Shown piece by piece: positions 16,309-23,590 of a stretch of DNA of 35,027 bases. Origin of the DNA: CALCMJ01 sp964475415 (lineage in GTDB: Bacteria > Bacteroidota > Bacteroidia > Chitinophagales > Saprospiraceae). The notes beneath the pieces are model-generated. The model ran no database searches. It was not told the DNA's origin and saw nothing but the letters and a program-made list of their open reading frames with translations. Numbering within the stretch: the stretch's first letter is position 1; each line of letters opens with the position of its first letter. The position numbers and the translations under genes were made by a program. The stretch covers positions 1 to 35,027 of the forward strand of contig CAYYWZ010000044.1 of assembly GCA_964475415.1 (NCBI GenBank), given 5' to 3'.

Positions 16309-17547
16309 ATGAAGGTGTTTCAGAATTATCTTAAAAAACAAGCTTTGTTTCCTAGTTTTATAGAATCACATCCCAAATCTGAACTAGATTTGATAATAGT
16401 TATACCTGCATATAAAGAAAGAGAAACAATAGTTTCTTGTCTGCAATCTATACAAGAAAATAGTTTAAGCAATTATATGGTAGAGCTTATTGTTGTGGTA
16501 AACTGTAGAGGGGATGATGATCCAAGTATAAAACAGTCAAGTAAGGAGACTGTCATCTTAGTACAACAAGAGAAAGAAAGAAACTCAAACACAAACCTCG
16601 ATATTCACTGTATAGAAGTTCAGTTTAAGAATAAGAAGAAGGGTGGTGTAGGTCTGGCGAGAAAGGTAGGAATGGACGAAGCTATAAGAAGATTTGACAT
16701 GCTGAAAACAGCGGGTTTAATAGCTTGTCTAGATGCTGATTGTTCTGTAGAATCTGATTACTGCGAAAAAATAATTCATGGATTTTCAATTAATGAAAAG
16801 AAAGCAGCGGCTAGCATTTATTTTGAACACCCATTAGAAACTATCCATCCAGAACATATTACGCAGTACGAATTACATCTAAGATACTTTATCGATATAC
16901 AGCGTGAAATAGGATTGCCATTTGCCTATCATACAGTAGGTAGTAGTATGGCTGTGAGAGCTGAAGCATATTGCAAAATGGGTGGTATGAATGTAAGGAA
17001 AGCTGGAGAGGATTTTTATTTTTTACAAAAATTCATCGCTGTAGAAAGTTGTTTTGAGATTAATGATACAACAGTATATCCTAGCGGAAGGAATTCAGAT
17101 AGAGTACCATTTGGAACAGGTAGAGCAGTTAGTGAACTAGAAGTAAGTAAGGTCTATCATACCTATAATCTTGCGAGTTTTTATAGACTAGAACCTTTTA
17201 TTCAGTTGGTAAAGTCATATGACTTAGATAAAATATATAAAGGATACAAACAACTAGATTCCAGTCTTGTCTCCTTTCTAGAGAAGGAATCTTTTGAAGA
17301 AGAGATGCATTCAATATTTCAGCATACTACTCAGAAAAGCACCTACCTAAAAAGATTTTTTCAATGGTTTAATGCATTTAGATTTATGAAATGTATCCAT
17401 CATATGAGAGATGCTTCCTTTCCTGTTAGACCGGTAGAAAAAGAAGTAGAAATATATTTACATAAAAATTATAATATAGAAAAGACATCTATGCAAGAAC
17501 AACTTATATACCTTAGAGATAGCCAGAGAACTTCGTCTTGGGCTTAA
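16309..17547 (+). CDS. Family 2 glycosyltransferase
   Basis: A 412-residue GT-A fold enzyme that would transfer a sugar from a nucleotide-sugar donor. The first strand and loop LDLIIVIPAYKERETIVSCL (about 26-45) are the typical GT2 opening. The nucleotide/metal motif is DAD (142-144) in ACLDADCS. GGMNVRKAGEDFYFLQKF, about 225-243, holds the acceptor-side ED motif. There are no membrane spans, so it acts in the cytosol or at the membrane face. Its substrate cannot be told; no polysaccharide cluster surrounds it, unlike most GT2 enzymes. It is unusually placed, 11 nt after the metalloprotease terminator, so expression may depend on read-through. Its stop overlaps the convergent miaE stop by 4 nt, with no terminator between. 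Confidence 0.88.
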   Translation: MKVFQNYLKKQALFPSFIESHPKSELDLIIVIPAYKERETIVSCLQSIQENSLSNYMVELIVVVNCRGDDDPSIKQSSKETVILVQQEKERNSNTNLDIHCIEVQFKNKKKGGVGLARKVGMDEAIRRFDMLKTAGLIACLDADCSVESDYCEKIIHGFSINEKKAAASIYFEHPLETIHPEHITQYELHLRYFIDIQREIGLPFAYHTVGSSMAVRAEAYCKMGGMNVRKAGEDFYFLQKFIAVESCFEINDTTVYPSGRNSDRVPFGTGRAVSELEVSKVYHTYNLASFYRLEPFIQLVKSYDLDKIYKGYKQLDSSLVSFLEKESFEEEMHSIFQHTTQKSTYLKRFFQWFNAFRFMKCIHHMRDASFPVRPVEKEVEIYLHKNYNIEKTSMQEQLIYLRDSQRTSSWA

Positions 17548-18128
17548 TGCAAGGCAGGTCTTATTGGTAAATTATCTATAATTTCTGATTCGATATCTAC
17601 CCACCATTTCAGTCTATCGTATACCTTATCCTTATCAAAGTACTCTAGGGCCATTTTAACAAATATATGTCCATGCTTAGCTTCAGAGACCCACAGCATT
17701 TTATAAAACTTCTTCAGTTCAGGATCTTCTAGGCCTTCTGCTACCATACGAAAACGCTCGGCGCCTCTAGTCTCTACAATGGATGCAATAAGCAGCCTAT
17801 CCATGAAACGCTCGTCTCTCCCAGAGTGACAGTTTTTTAGTAAAGCCTCTAGGTAGGGATCTTTGCCTATTGAGTGTTCTAGGGGTATTCCTCTCGATGC
17901 CATAAGATCATAGACCTGCTTAAAATGATCGAGTTCTTCTATTCCGGTTTCTATGAGAAGGGGTATGATTTCTTTTCTATCGGGATATTTTGCTACAAAA
18001 CTCATAGCCATAGCTGAAGCTTTACGCTCACAATCAGCATGGTCTTGTAAGAATTTATCAAAATCCCCAAGAACAGCATCTAGCCATTCTGACTTACTCG
18101 CTATAGCGAGATCTAAGTTTAATTTCAA
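17544..18128 (-). CDS. miaE: tRNA-(ms2io6A)-hydroxylase MiaE
   Basis: MiaE is a non-haem di-iron monooxygenase that hydroxylates the isopentenyl group of ms2i6A at tRNA position 37. The 194 residues form a ferritin-like helical bundle with the expected metal ligands: E34, E65 and H68 (E-E-L-D-H), then E119, E149 and H152 (SEAKHGH). GIEELDHFKQVY and ETRGAERFR are family signatures. The start is a TTG at 18128, which gives the normal N-terminus. It is the last gene of an apparent four-gene minus-strand operon: the small membrane-protein gene ends 10 bp upstream. The stop overlaps that of the convergent glycosyltransferase gene by 4 nt. The MiaA/MiaB partners are not in this window. Confidence 0.94.
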   Translation of the reverse strand: MKLNLDLAIASKSEWLDAVLGDFDKFLQDHADCERKASAMAMSFVAKYPDRKEIIPLLIETGIEELDHFKQVYDLMASRGIPLEHSIGKDPYLEALLKNCHSGRDERFMDRLLIASIVETRGAERFRMVAEGLEDPELKKFYKMLWVSEAKHGHIFVKMALEYFDKDKVYDRLKWWVDIESEIIDNLPIRPALH

Positions 18129-18138
18129 AGTATATAGT

Positions 18139-18276
18139 TTAAGCTACAGCACTTTTGTAAATGAAAAACAGTAATATAAGTAGCACAATGGTTACTATAA
18201 TCGTAACCTTGAAGAATTGTTTTTCTTGCTCTTTACTTCTTTTTTCAGCTTTTTTCTTCCTTGAAGATTTTGTCAT
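18139..18276 (-). CDS. 45-residue basic single-span membrane protein
   Basis: A short frame from ATG at 18276 to TAA at 18141-18139 encodes 45 residues. Residues 1-20 are strongly basic and helical (MTKSSRKKKAEKRSKEQEKQ), residues 24-40 form one hydrophobic span (VTIIVTIVLLILLFFIY), and a short KSAVA tail follows. The positive-inside rule predicts a cytoplasmic N-terminus. It lies between the helicase stop (41 nt upstream) and the miaE start (10 nt downstream) on the same strand. The tight spacing argues that it is real and co-transcribed. I do not recognise a family. A role as a small regulator or adaptor of a membrane complex is only speculation. Confidence 0.6.
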   Translation of the reverse strand: MTKSSRKKKAEKRSKEQEKQFFKVTIIVTIVLLILLFFIYKSAVA

Positions 18277-18316
18277 AATATCAATTTTGCTGTTAATTTA
18301 CAATCTTATCGACAAT

Positions 18317-19621
18317 TTACAAATACAATCTTTGTGTCTCGTAAAATTCTTGAATTCTTCTATCTATAATTATATCTCTCGGGCGTAGTGGTTTTTTGAG
18401 AATTAAGCCTTCAAAAGTTTTACATCTTGATAGGGCAACATAGGTCTGTCCATAATCAAAAGCGCCTCTTCCTAGATCTACAATTACATGCTCAAATGAT
18501 TTTCCTTGACTCTTATGTATGGTCATCGCCCATGCAAGTTTTAAGGGTATTTGGCTAAAGACTCCTACAACCTCAGTTTTAAATTTTGATGGATTTTCTG
18601 GATCGACCACATATTTAGTGATTTCCCAATCCATTTTGGAAACTTCGATGGTTTTTCCGCCATGATATTTTCCATGTAATCTTACTGTTACGGACTGGTT
18701 ATCCATAGATAATATGGTACCTAGGCTCCCATTTACAAATCTTTTTTGTGGATCATTTTTTACAAACATCACCTGTGCATCATCTTTAAGTCTAAGGGTA
18801 ATATCTGTAGGGAAAATACGTTCAGAAAACTTCCCACTTACGGTACCGTTAAAGAAGCGATCTGGCTTATTTAGTGCATTGAGTGCGCTGGCATTCAGTC
18901 CATTAGCTATAGCATTAGTACTACATAGTGTAATGTAAGATTGGTCGGGTTCAGCTTCTATACTAGCTCTTTCATTAAGGTCTATGAGATCATCTTCGTC
19001 AAAGGTATTTCGTCTGATGTTGTCGAGAAGCTGTATAAATCTTTTTTCATTCTGACGATATACGGTATGTAGTTCTATCATCTGTAAGTTCTCGCAGCTT
19101 TTGTAAGCTCGAGAAGAAAAGAAGTAAGGAGACTCATAGCGTTCTGTAAGAATCTTCCTTTCGTAAGGGGATGCAATAACAGGGGGAAGCTGAAACAAAT
19201 CACCAAAAAACAATACTTGTACACCACCAAAAGGTCTAGCCACCTCTCTATTTTTTTGTAAAAATATATCTATAGTATCCAAGAGGTCTGCTCTTACCAT
19301 AGAGATCTCATCTATAATCAGTATGTCAATCTTTTTGTACAGTCTGTGATTTTTTCTTTTGTAAATATCTGAGGCTTGAATCATTTTAGGAGGTAGTCCG
19401 AAAAAAGAATGAATGGTTTGTCCTCCTACATTAAGCGCAGCAATTCCAGTCGGCGCTAGGGTTACAACATTTTGTTTTGATGTGCGCTTAAACAAGTTGA
19501 GAAGAGTTGATTTTCCTGTTCCAGCTCTTCCCGTGATGAAAAAACTATGTTTATTTCCCTCTATCTCGTTAAGGATGTCACGGAATTCTTTGCTGAGACT
19601 TATGGGTTGTAATTTTTCCAA
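18317..19621 (-). CDS. PIF1-like superfamily 1 DNA helicase
   Basis: A 434-residue compact SF1B helicase, likely 5'-3' by family. Motif I is GRAGTGKS (31-38) and motif Ia is APTGIAALN (56-64), followed by GQTIHSFFGLP, the PIF1 signature. Motif II is DEISMVR (104-110), motif III GDLFQLPPV, motif V IHKSQGKSFE (about 368-377) and motif VI YVALSRC (394-400). There is no additional C-terminal domain such as HRDC or WYL, so this is the minimal form. The start is TTG at 19621, 7 bp after the phosphoesterase stop; the first downstream Met would delete the P-loop. PIF1 enzymes unwind G-quadruplexes and R-loops, but the substrate here is not known. It is co-transcribed with miaE and the small membrane-protein gene by position. 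Confidence 0.93.
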   Translation of the reverse strand: MEKLQPISLSKEFRDILNEIEGNKHSFFITGRAGTGKSTLLNLFKRTSKQNVVTLAPTGIAALNVGGQTIHSFFGLPPKMIQASDIYKRKNHRLYKKIDILIIDEISMVRADLLDTIDIFLQKNREVARPFGGVQVLFFGDLFQLPPVIASPYERKILTERYESPYFFSSRAYKSCENLQMIELHTVYRQNEKRFIQLLDNIRRNTFDEDDLIDLNERASIEAEPDQSYITLCSTNAIANGLNASALNALNKPDRFFNGTVSGKFSERIFPTDITLRLKDDAQVMFVKNDPQKRFVNGSLGTILSMDNQSVTVRLHGKYHGGKTIEVSKMDWEITKYVVDPENPSKFKTEVVGVFSQIPLKLAWAMTIHKSQGKSFEHVIVDLGRGAFDYGQTYVALSRCKTFEGLILKKPLRPRDIIIDRRIQEFYETQRLYL

Positions 19622-19628
19622 ATATATT

Positions 19629-20666
19629 TTAGACTTTCTTAGCTAAATATACAAAAACGGGAAAGTGATCACTGTATCCTCCTTTATATTCCATACCGCC
19701 AAAAGTTCGGAAAGGGTAACCCTTATATTGTCCAGACCTTTGAATTAGAAATTTCTTGTTGAATATGATGGTTTTATAATGGAAATAGCCTTCTTGATCT
19801 TTGTCTACAACTCCACTAGTAAACATAATCTGATCAAAAAGACTCCAAGCATCTCTGTATGCATTCGATCCGATTCCTCTTCTGTAGAAATCGTTCATAG
19901 GGTTAAATACATCTCCAGCTTTTACATCTTCCTTTTTATATTTAGCTCTTAGAAAACTCTTTACACTTTCATCACTAGGATCATCATTAAGATCGCCCAT
20001 AACAAATACCTTAGCATTAATATCTATCTGTGTGAGAGAGTCTATAACTTCTCTGCATATCTTAGCTCCTTTGTTTCTGTAGGTAGCCGTCTTGGATTGT
20101 CCCCCCCGCCTTGAAGGCCAGTGGTTTACTAGGAAGTGCATCTTGTCATTATCCAATTCTCCTTCTACATATAGTATTTCTCTAGTCCTTCTAAGGGAAC
20201 CATCACTATTATAGTTAGGCAGTGGGATGAGTTTAAAAGTATCCAACTTAAAATGTTCATCCTTATATAGTAGAGCTACATCTATACCTCTAAAATCTGG
20301 AGAATCCTGGTGTACGATCTTATAGTGTCTCTTTTCTAGCAAAGGGTGATTAACTAGATCCTCTAAGACTTTTCTGTTTTCTACTTCTGAAAGACCAATG
20401 ATGGAAGCTCCAGTAGGAGATAATTCAGTACCTATTTGGGATATAGCATAAGCCATATTCCCTAGTTTCTCTTGATATCTTTCTTCTGTCCACGCTCTTG
20501 ATCCGTCAGGTGTATATTCTTCATCTCTGATTGTAGGGTCATCCTCTGTATCAAACAGGTTCTCTACATTGTAGAAAGCTATACAGGCAACTTTATAGTT
20601 ACTTTCTTGACCGTATACTATACTGGTAAAACATAAAAATAAAAGGATTGATAAATTTTTGACCAT
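19629..20666 (-). CDS. Secreted endonuclease/exonuclease/phosphatase-family phosphoesterase
   Basis: An EEP-fold metal-dependent phosphodiesterase, 345 residues from ATG at 20666. That start gives a clean signal peptide (MVKNLSILLFLCFTSIVYGQ); an upstream ATG at 20732 would add 22 residues before it and is unlikely. Catalytic signatures: N34 in FYNVENLFD, E94 in GLSEVENR, NHWPSRRGG (181-189), G-D-L-N (224-227) and SDH (332-334) near the C-terminus. The family includes DNases, inositol phosphatases and sphingomyelinases, so the substrate is open. The protein acts outside the cytoplasm. It is the first gene of the operon with the helicase, small membrane protein and miaE. It diverges from the TonB-dependent receptor and DUF5689 genes, a frequent neighbourhood for this family in Bacteroidota, suggesting nucleic-acid or phosphodiester use. 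Confidence 0.88.
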   Translation of the reverse strand: MVKNLSILLFLCFTSIVYGQESNYKVACIAFYNVENLFDTEDDPTIRDEEYTPDGSRAWTEERYQEKLGNMAYAISQIGTELSPTGASIIGLSEVENRKVLEDLVNHPLLEKRHYKIVHQDSPDFRGIDVALLYKDEHFKLDTFKLIPLPNYNSDGSLRRTREILYVEGELDNDKMHFLVNHWPSRRGGQSKTATYRNKGAKICREVIDSLTQIDINAKVFVMGDLNDDPSDESVKSFLRAKYKKEDVKAGDVFNPMNDFYRRGIGSNAYRDAWSLFDQIMFTSGVVDKDQEGYFHYKTIIFNKKFLIQRSGQYKGYPFRTFGGMEYKGGYSDHFPVFVYLAKKV

Positions 20667-20751
20667 TGTAAAAGGGTATATAGTGCAATAATAATAAAAA
20701 TATAATCTAGACTTAGCTTGTCGATATAACAATAATTTCTAATATTAATGA

Positions 20752-20759
20752 TACTTTTG
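20752..20759 (+). promoter_or_regulatory. -7 box of the TonB-dependent receptor operon
   Basis: TACTTTTG matches TAnnTTTG exactly, 40 nt before the receptor ATG. No strict TTG is present at the -33 spacing. The intergenic stretch 20667-20799 must also carry the promoter of the divergent phosphoesterase operon. Confidence 0.5.
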
Positions 20760-20799
20760 TCATAGATAATATTACTATCCACCGACCTTTATTATAAAT

Positions 20800-23568
20800 A
20801 TGAACCACAGCATAAAGTTCCTTATCGTCTCTCTTATCCTGTTTTTTAATTATACTTTAAGTTTTTCTCAGAATATTTCAGGTTCCTTAGAAGATGAGCT
20901 ACAAAACCCATTGATAGCCGCCTTGATTTCCGTTCCTGCTTTAGGAGAAGAAGCATTGACTAATAGTCAAGGAAACTTTAGGTTTTTTAATATACAGCCT
21001 GGAGAATATGAGTTAGTCATAGAATCTGATAATGTACGAAAGGTGATGACCATTGTCATGGAAGAAAATTCCAATTTAAATTTAGGGACGATTAAGTTAG
21101 AACTTAGAACGGAGGAGCAGGAGGAAACAACAGATTTTGCTATTATTTCACTATCAGAAACGGACCTTGTTGCAGATGAATCAACTGAAGCAATATCTAG
21201 TATCTTGACAGCGGGTCGAGATGCATTTCTTTCTACAGCTGCTTTTCAGTTTGGTGCAGCTAGGTTTAGAACTAGAGGACTGGACTCAGAGCATGGATAT
21301 CTTTGTCTGAATGGAATACCATTTAATGAATTAGAGAGTGGAAGACTCTTTTTTGGACAGTGGGGTGGACTAAATGATGTGTTTAGAAATATCCATAATA
21401 ATTATGGTCTCTCTGCTTCCGAATATAGTATTGGAGGATTACTGGGAACATCCAATATAAACCTTAGAGCAGGTAGTCAGAGAGAGCAAACAAGATTAAG
21501 CTATGCTTTTTCTAATAGGTCTTATAATCATAGAATAATGCTCACGCATTCTACAGGTTTCAATGATAAGGGATGGGCTTTTAGTTTCTCAGGATCTAGA
21601 AGGGTCGCTAGTGAAGGATATACGCCTGGGACGTTTTATGATGCTTGGGGTGGTTTTATCGGTGTAGAGAAAAAAATAAATAGTAGACATTCACTTCATT
21701 TGACGGCTATGGCGGCGCCTAACAAGAGGGGGAGAGGAGGAGCATCTCTACAAGAATTAATAGACATAACAGGTGATCGTTTTTATAATCCTTATTGGGG
21801 ATTTCAGAATGGTAAAAAAAGAAATTCTAGAGTAGGAGAGTCATTCCAGCCTATCTTAATATTAGGACATGACTGGAATATAAACGGTGATAAAACTCAG
21901 CTTAAAACTGGGATATCTTATCAGGCTGGTAGAAATGGTTCTACAGCGCTAAACTGGACGGAAGTTGGTAACCCAGCAGGAGATTTTCACCAGAAACTTC
22001 CTTCAAGAATAGAAAATGAAGTGGTGAGAAATCAAGTCCTAGAAGCCCTCAAAACTAGGCCTGATTTTTTCCAAGTCAATTGGGATTTTATGTACGCTGC
22101 CAATGCAGATAATGAACAGACTATAGAAAATGCTGATGGAATAGAAGGCAATTCAGTAACTGGTCTTAGAGCAAACTATATAGTAGAAGATAGAAGGTTT
22201 GATTCTAAAGAGTTTAATTTTAATACTACACTTACCCACGCTTTTAACAGTACTAATACAATCAATGCAGGACTAATGTATCAGCAATATAATGGCCATA
22301 CATTCGCAGTAGTTGAAGACTTATTAGGGGCCGACTATTATTTAGATATTGACAAATTTGCTGATGCTGGATCTGCCCCTAATACCGTACAGAAAGATCT
22401 TAATAACACCAATAATGTTGTAAGACAAGGGGAAATATATAACTATGATTTCAATTCTGTAATTCAGAAATCAACTTTCTGGTTGCAAGAGAATATCAGT
22501 CTGAAAAGAGTAGATATGTTCCTAGGCGCTGAGCTGAATAGAACTAGATTCTGGAGAATAGGAAATATGAGAAATGGATATTATCCAGAGTCATCTTTTG
22601 GTGAATCTGAAAAACAAAGCTTCAATAATTATAAAGTAAAAGGTGGTCTTACCTATAAGTTTTCTGGTAGACAGTATGCATGGGCATCAGGTTATCTTTC
22701 CACAAAAGCTCCTTATTTCAGGAATGCATATGCTAATGTGAGGAATACGGATGAGTTGGTTCCTAAGCTAACGGAGACAAAAGAAAAAGGAGCTGAAGTA
22801 GGTCTTGCCTATAAGTCTCCCGTACTAGGACTAAGGGCAGTAGGCTATTATGCTGATATAGATGACGAAACAGAAATCGTATTTTTCTTCAGTGATCAAG
22901 ATTTTACCATAGGAGAATCACAAAGAACAGGTGCCTTTGGATCATTTATAAATCATAATATTGATAAGAGACATGTAGGGCTAGAACTATCAGCGGAGCT
23001 AAAATTAAACACAAGATTTTCTCTAAAAGCTGTTGCAGCTTTAGGTCAGCATATTTATGATAGCCGATGGGAACAATATGCGCTTGCTGATGAGGTTGGA
23101 TATTTTAGAGAGGGCATTACAGTATATACAAACCAATTTTTTGTAGAGTCTTCTCCGCAGACGGCTTACAATTTGGAGTTGAAGTATGATTCGCCTAATT
23201 ACTGGTTTGCTACGATCAATGCAAATTTCTTTGGCAACAGATACTTAGACTTTTCCCCTGATAGAAGAATAGAAGCTACAACGAATGGTTTTGATGCTAA
23301 TTCAGCAGAGCTTAGAAATATTGTTGTACAAGAGAAAGTGGCTAATGCTTTCACCTTAGACTTTTTTGCTTACAAGTCCTTTAAGTTTAGAAACCACTTT
23401 ATATACCTTACTGCTAATGTTAGTAATATTCTTAATAATGAGAATTTTATAACAGGAGGATATGAGCAACTTAGATTCGATGCAACTAGAGGAAAGGATT
23501 ATTTTGCTCCTCTGTACTATTATGGCTATGGAAGAAATTTCTTCTTGGGGCTCGCGTTCAAATTATAA
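20800..23568 (+). CDS. TonB-dependent receptor with N-terminal carboxypeptidase-regulatory-like domain
   Basis: A 922-residue outer-membrane transporter. Signal peptide about 1-23 (ending LSFSQ), CarboxypepD_reg-like beta domain about 24-100 (ISGSLEDELQNPLIAALISV, TNSQGNFRFFNIQPGEYELVI), then a possible TonB-interaction segment (TTDFAIISLSETDL). The plug lies about 125-225 (FGAARFRTRGLDSEHGYLCLNGIPF), then a 22-stranded-type barrel to the end, closing with GRNFFLGLAFKL. Energy comes from TonB-ExbBD. The plug lacks any marker naming the substrate. It is followed 22 bp later by the DUF5689 lipoprotein, and diverges from a secreted EEP-fold phosphoesterase, so a phosphodiester or nucleic-acid breakdown product is a reasonable guess; the usual SusD-type partner is absent. 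The -7 box at 20752 supports the ATG. Confidence 0.9.
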   Translation: MNHSIKFLIVSLILFFNYTLSFSQNISGSLEDELQNPLIAALISVPALGEEALTNSQGNFRFFNIQPGEYELVIESDNVRKVMTIVMEENSNLNLGTIKLELRTEEQEETTDFAIISLSETDLVADESTEAISSILTAGRDAFLSTAAFQFGAARFRTRGLDSEHGYLCLNGIPFNELESGRLFFGQWGGLNDVFRNIHNNYGLSASEYSIGGLLGTSNINLRAGSQREQTRLSYAFSNRSYNHRIMLTHSTGFNDKGWAFSFSGSRRVASEGYTPGTFYDAWGGFIGVEKKINSRHSLHLTAMAAPNKRGRGGASLQELIDITGDRFYNPYWGFQNGKKRNSRVGESFQPILILGHDWNINGDKTQLKTGISYQAGRNGSTALNWTEVGNPAGDFHQKLPSRIENEVVRNQVLEALKTRPDFFQVNWDFMYAANADNEQTIENADGIEGNSVTGLRANYIVEDRRFDSKEFNFNTTLTHAFNSTNTINAGLMYQQYNGHTFAVVEDLLGADYYLDIDKFADAGSAPNTVQKDLNNTNNVVRQGEIYNYDFNSVIQKSTFWLQENISLKRVDMFLGAELNRTRFWRIGNMRNGYYPESSFGESEKQSFNNYKVKGGLTYKFSGRQYAWASGYLSTKAPYFRNAYANVRNTDELVPKLTETKEKGAEVGLAYKSPVLGLRAVGYYADIDDETEIVFFFSDQDFTIGESQRTGAFGSFINHNIDKRHVGLELSAELKLNTRFSLKAVAALGQHIYDSRWEQYALADEVGYFREGITVYTNQFFVESSPQTAYNLELKYDSPNYWFATINANFFGNRYLDFSPDRRIEATTNGFDANSAELRNIVVQEKVANAFTLDFFAYKSFKFRNHFIYLTANVSNILNNENFITGGYEQLRFDATRGKDYFAPLYYYGYGRNFFLGLAFKL

Positions 23569-23590
23569 AAAGTAAAACATTAATATTCAT

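Noticed and set aside
20667..20732. Longer start for the secreted phosphoesterase
   Set aside because: The 22 additional residues precede a clean signal peptide and would block its recognition.
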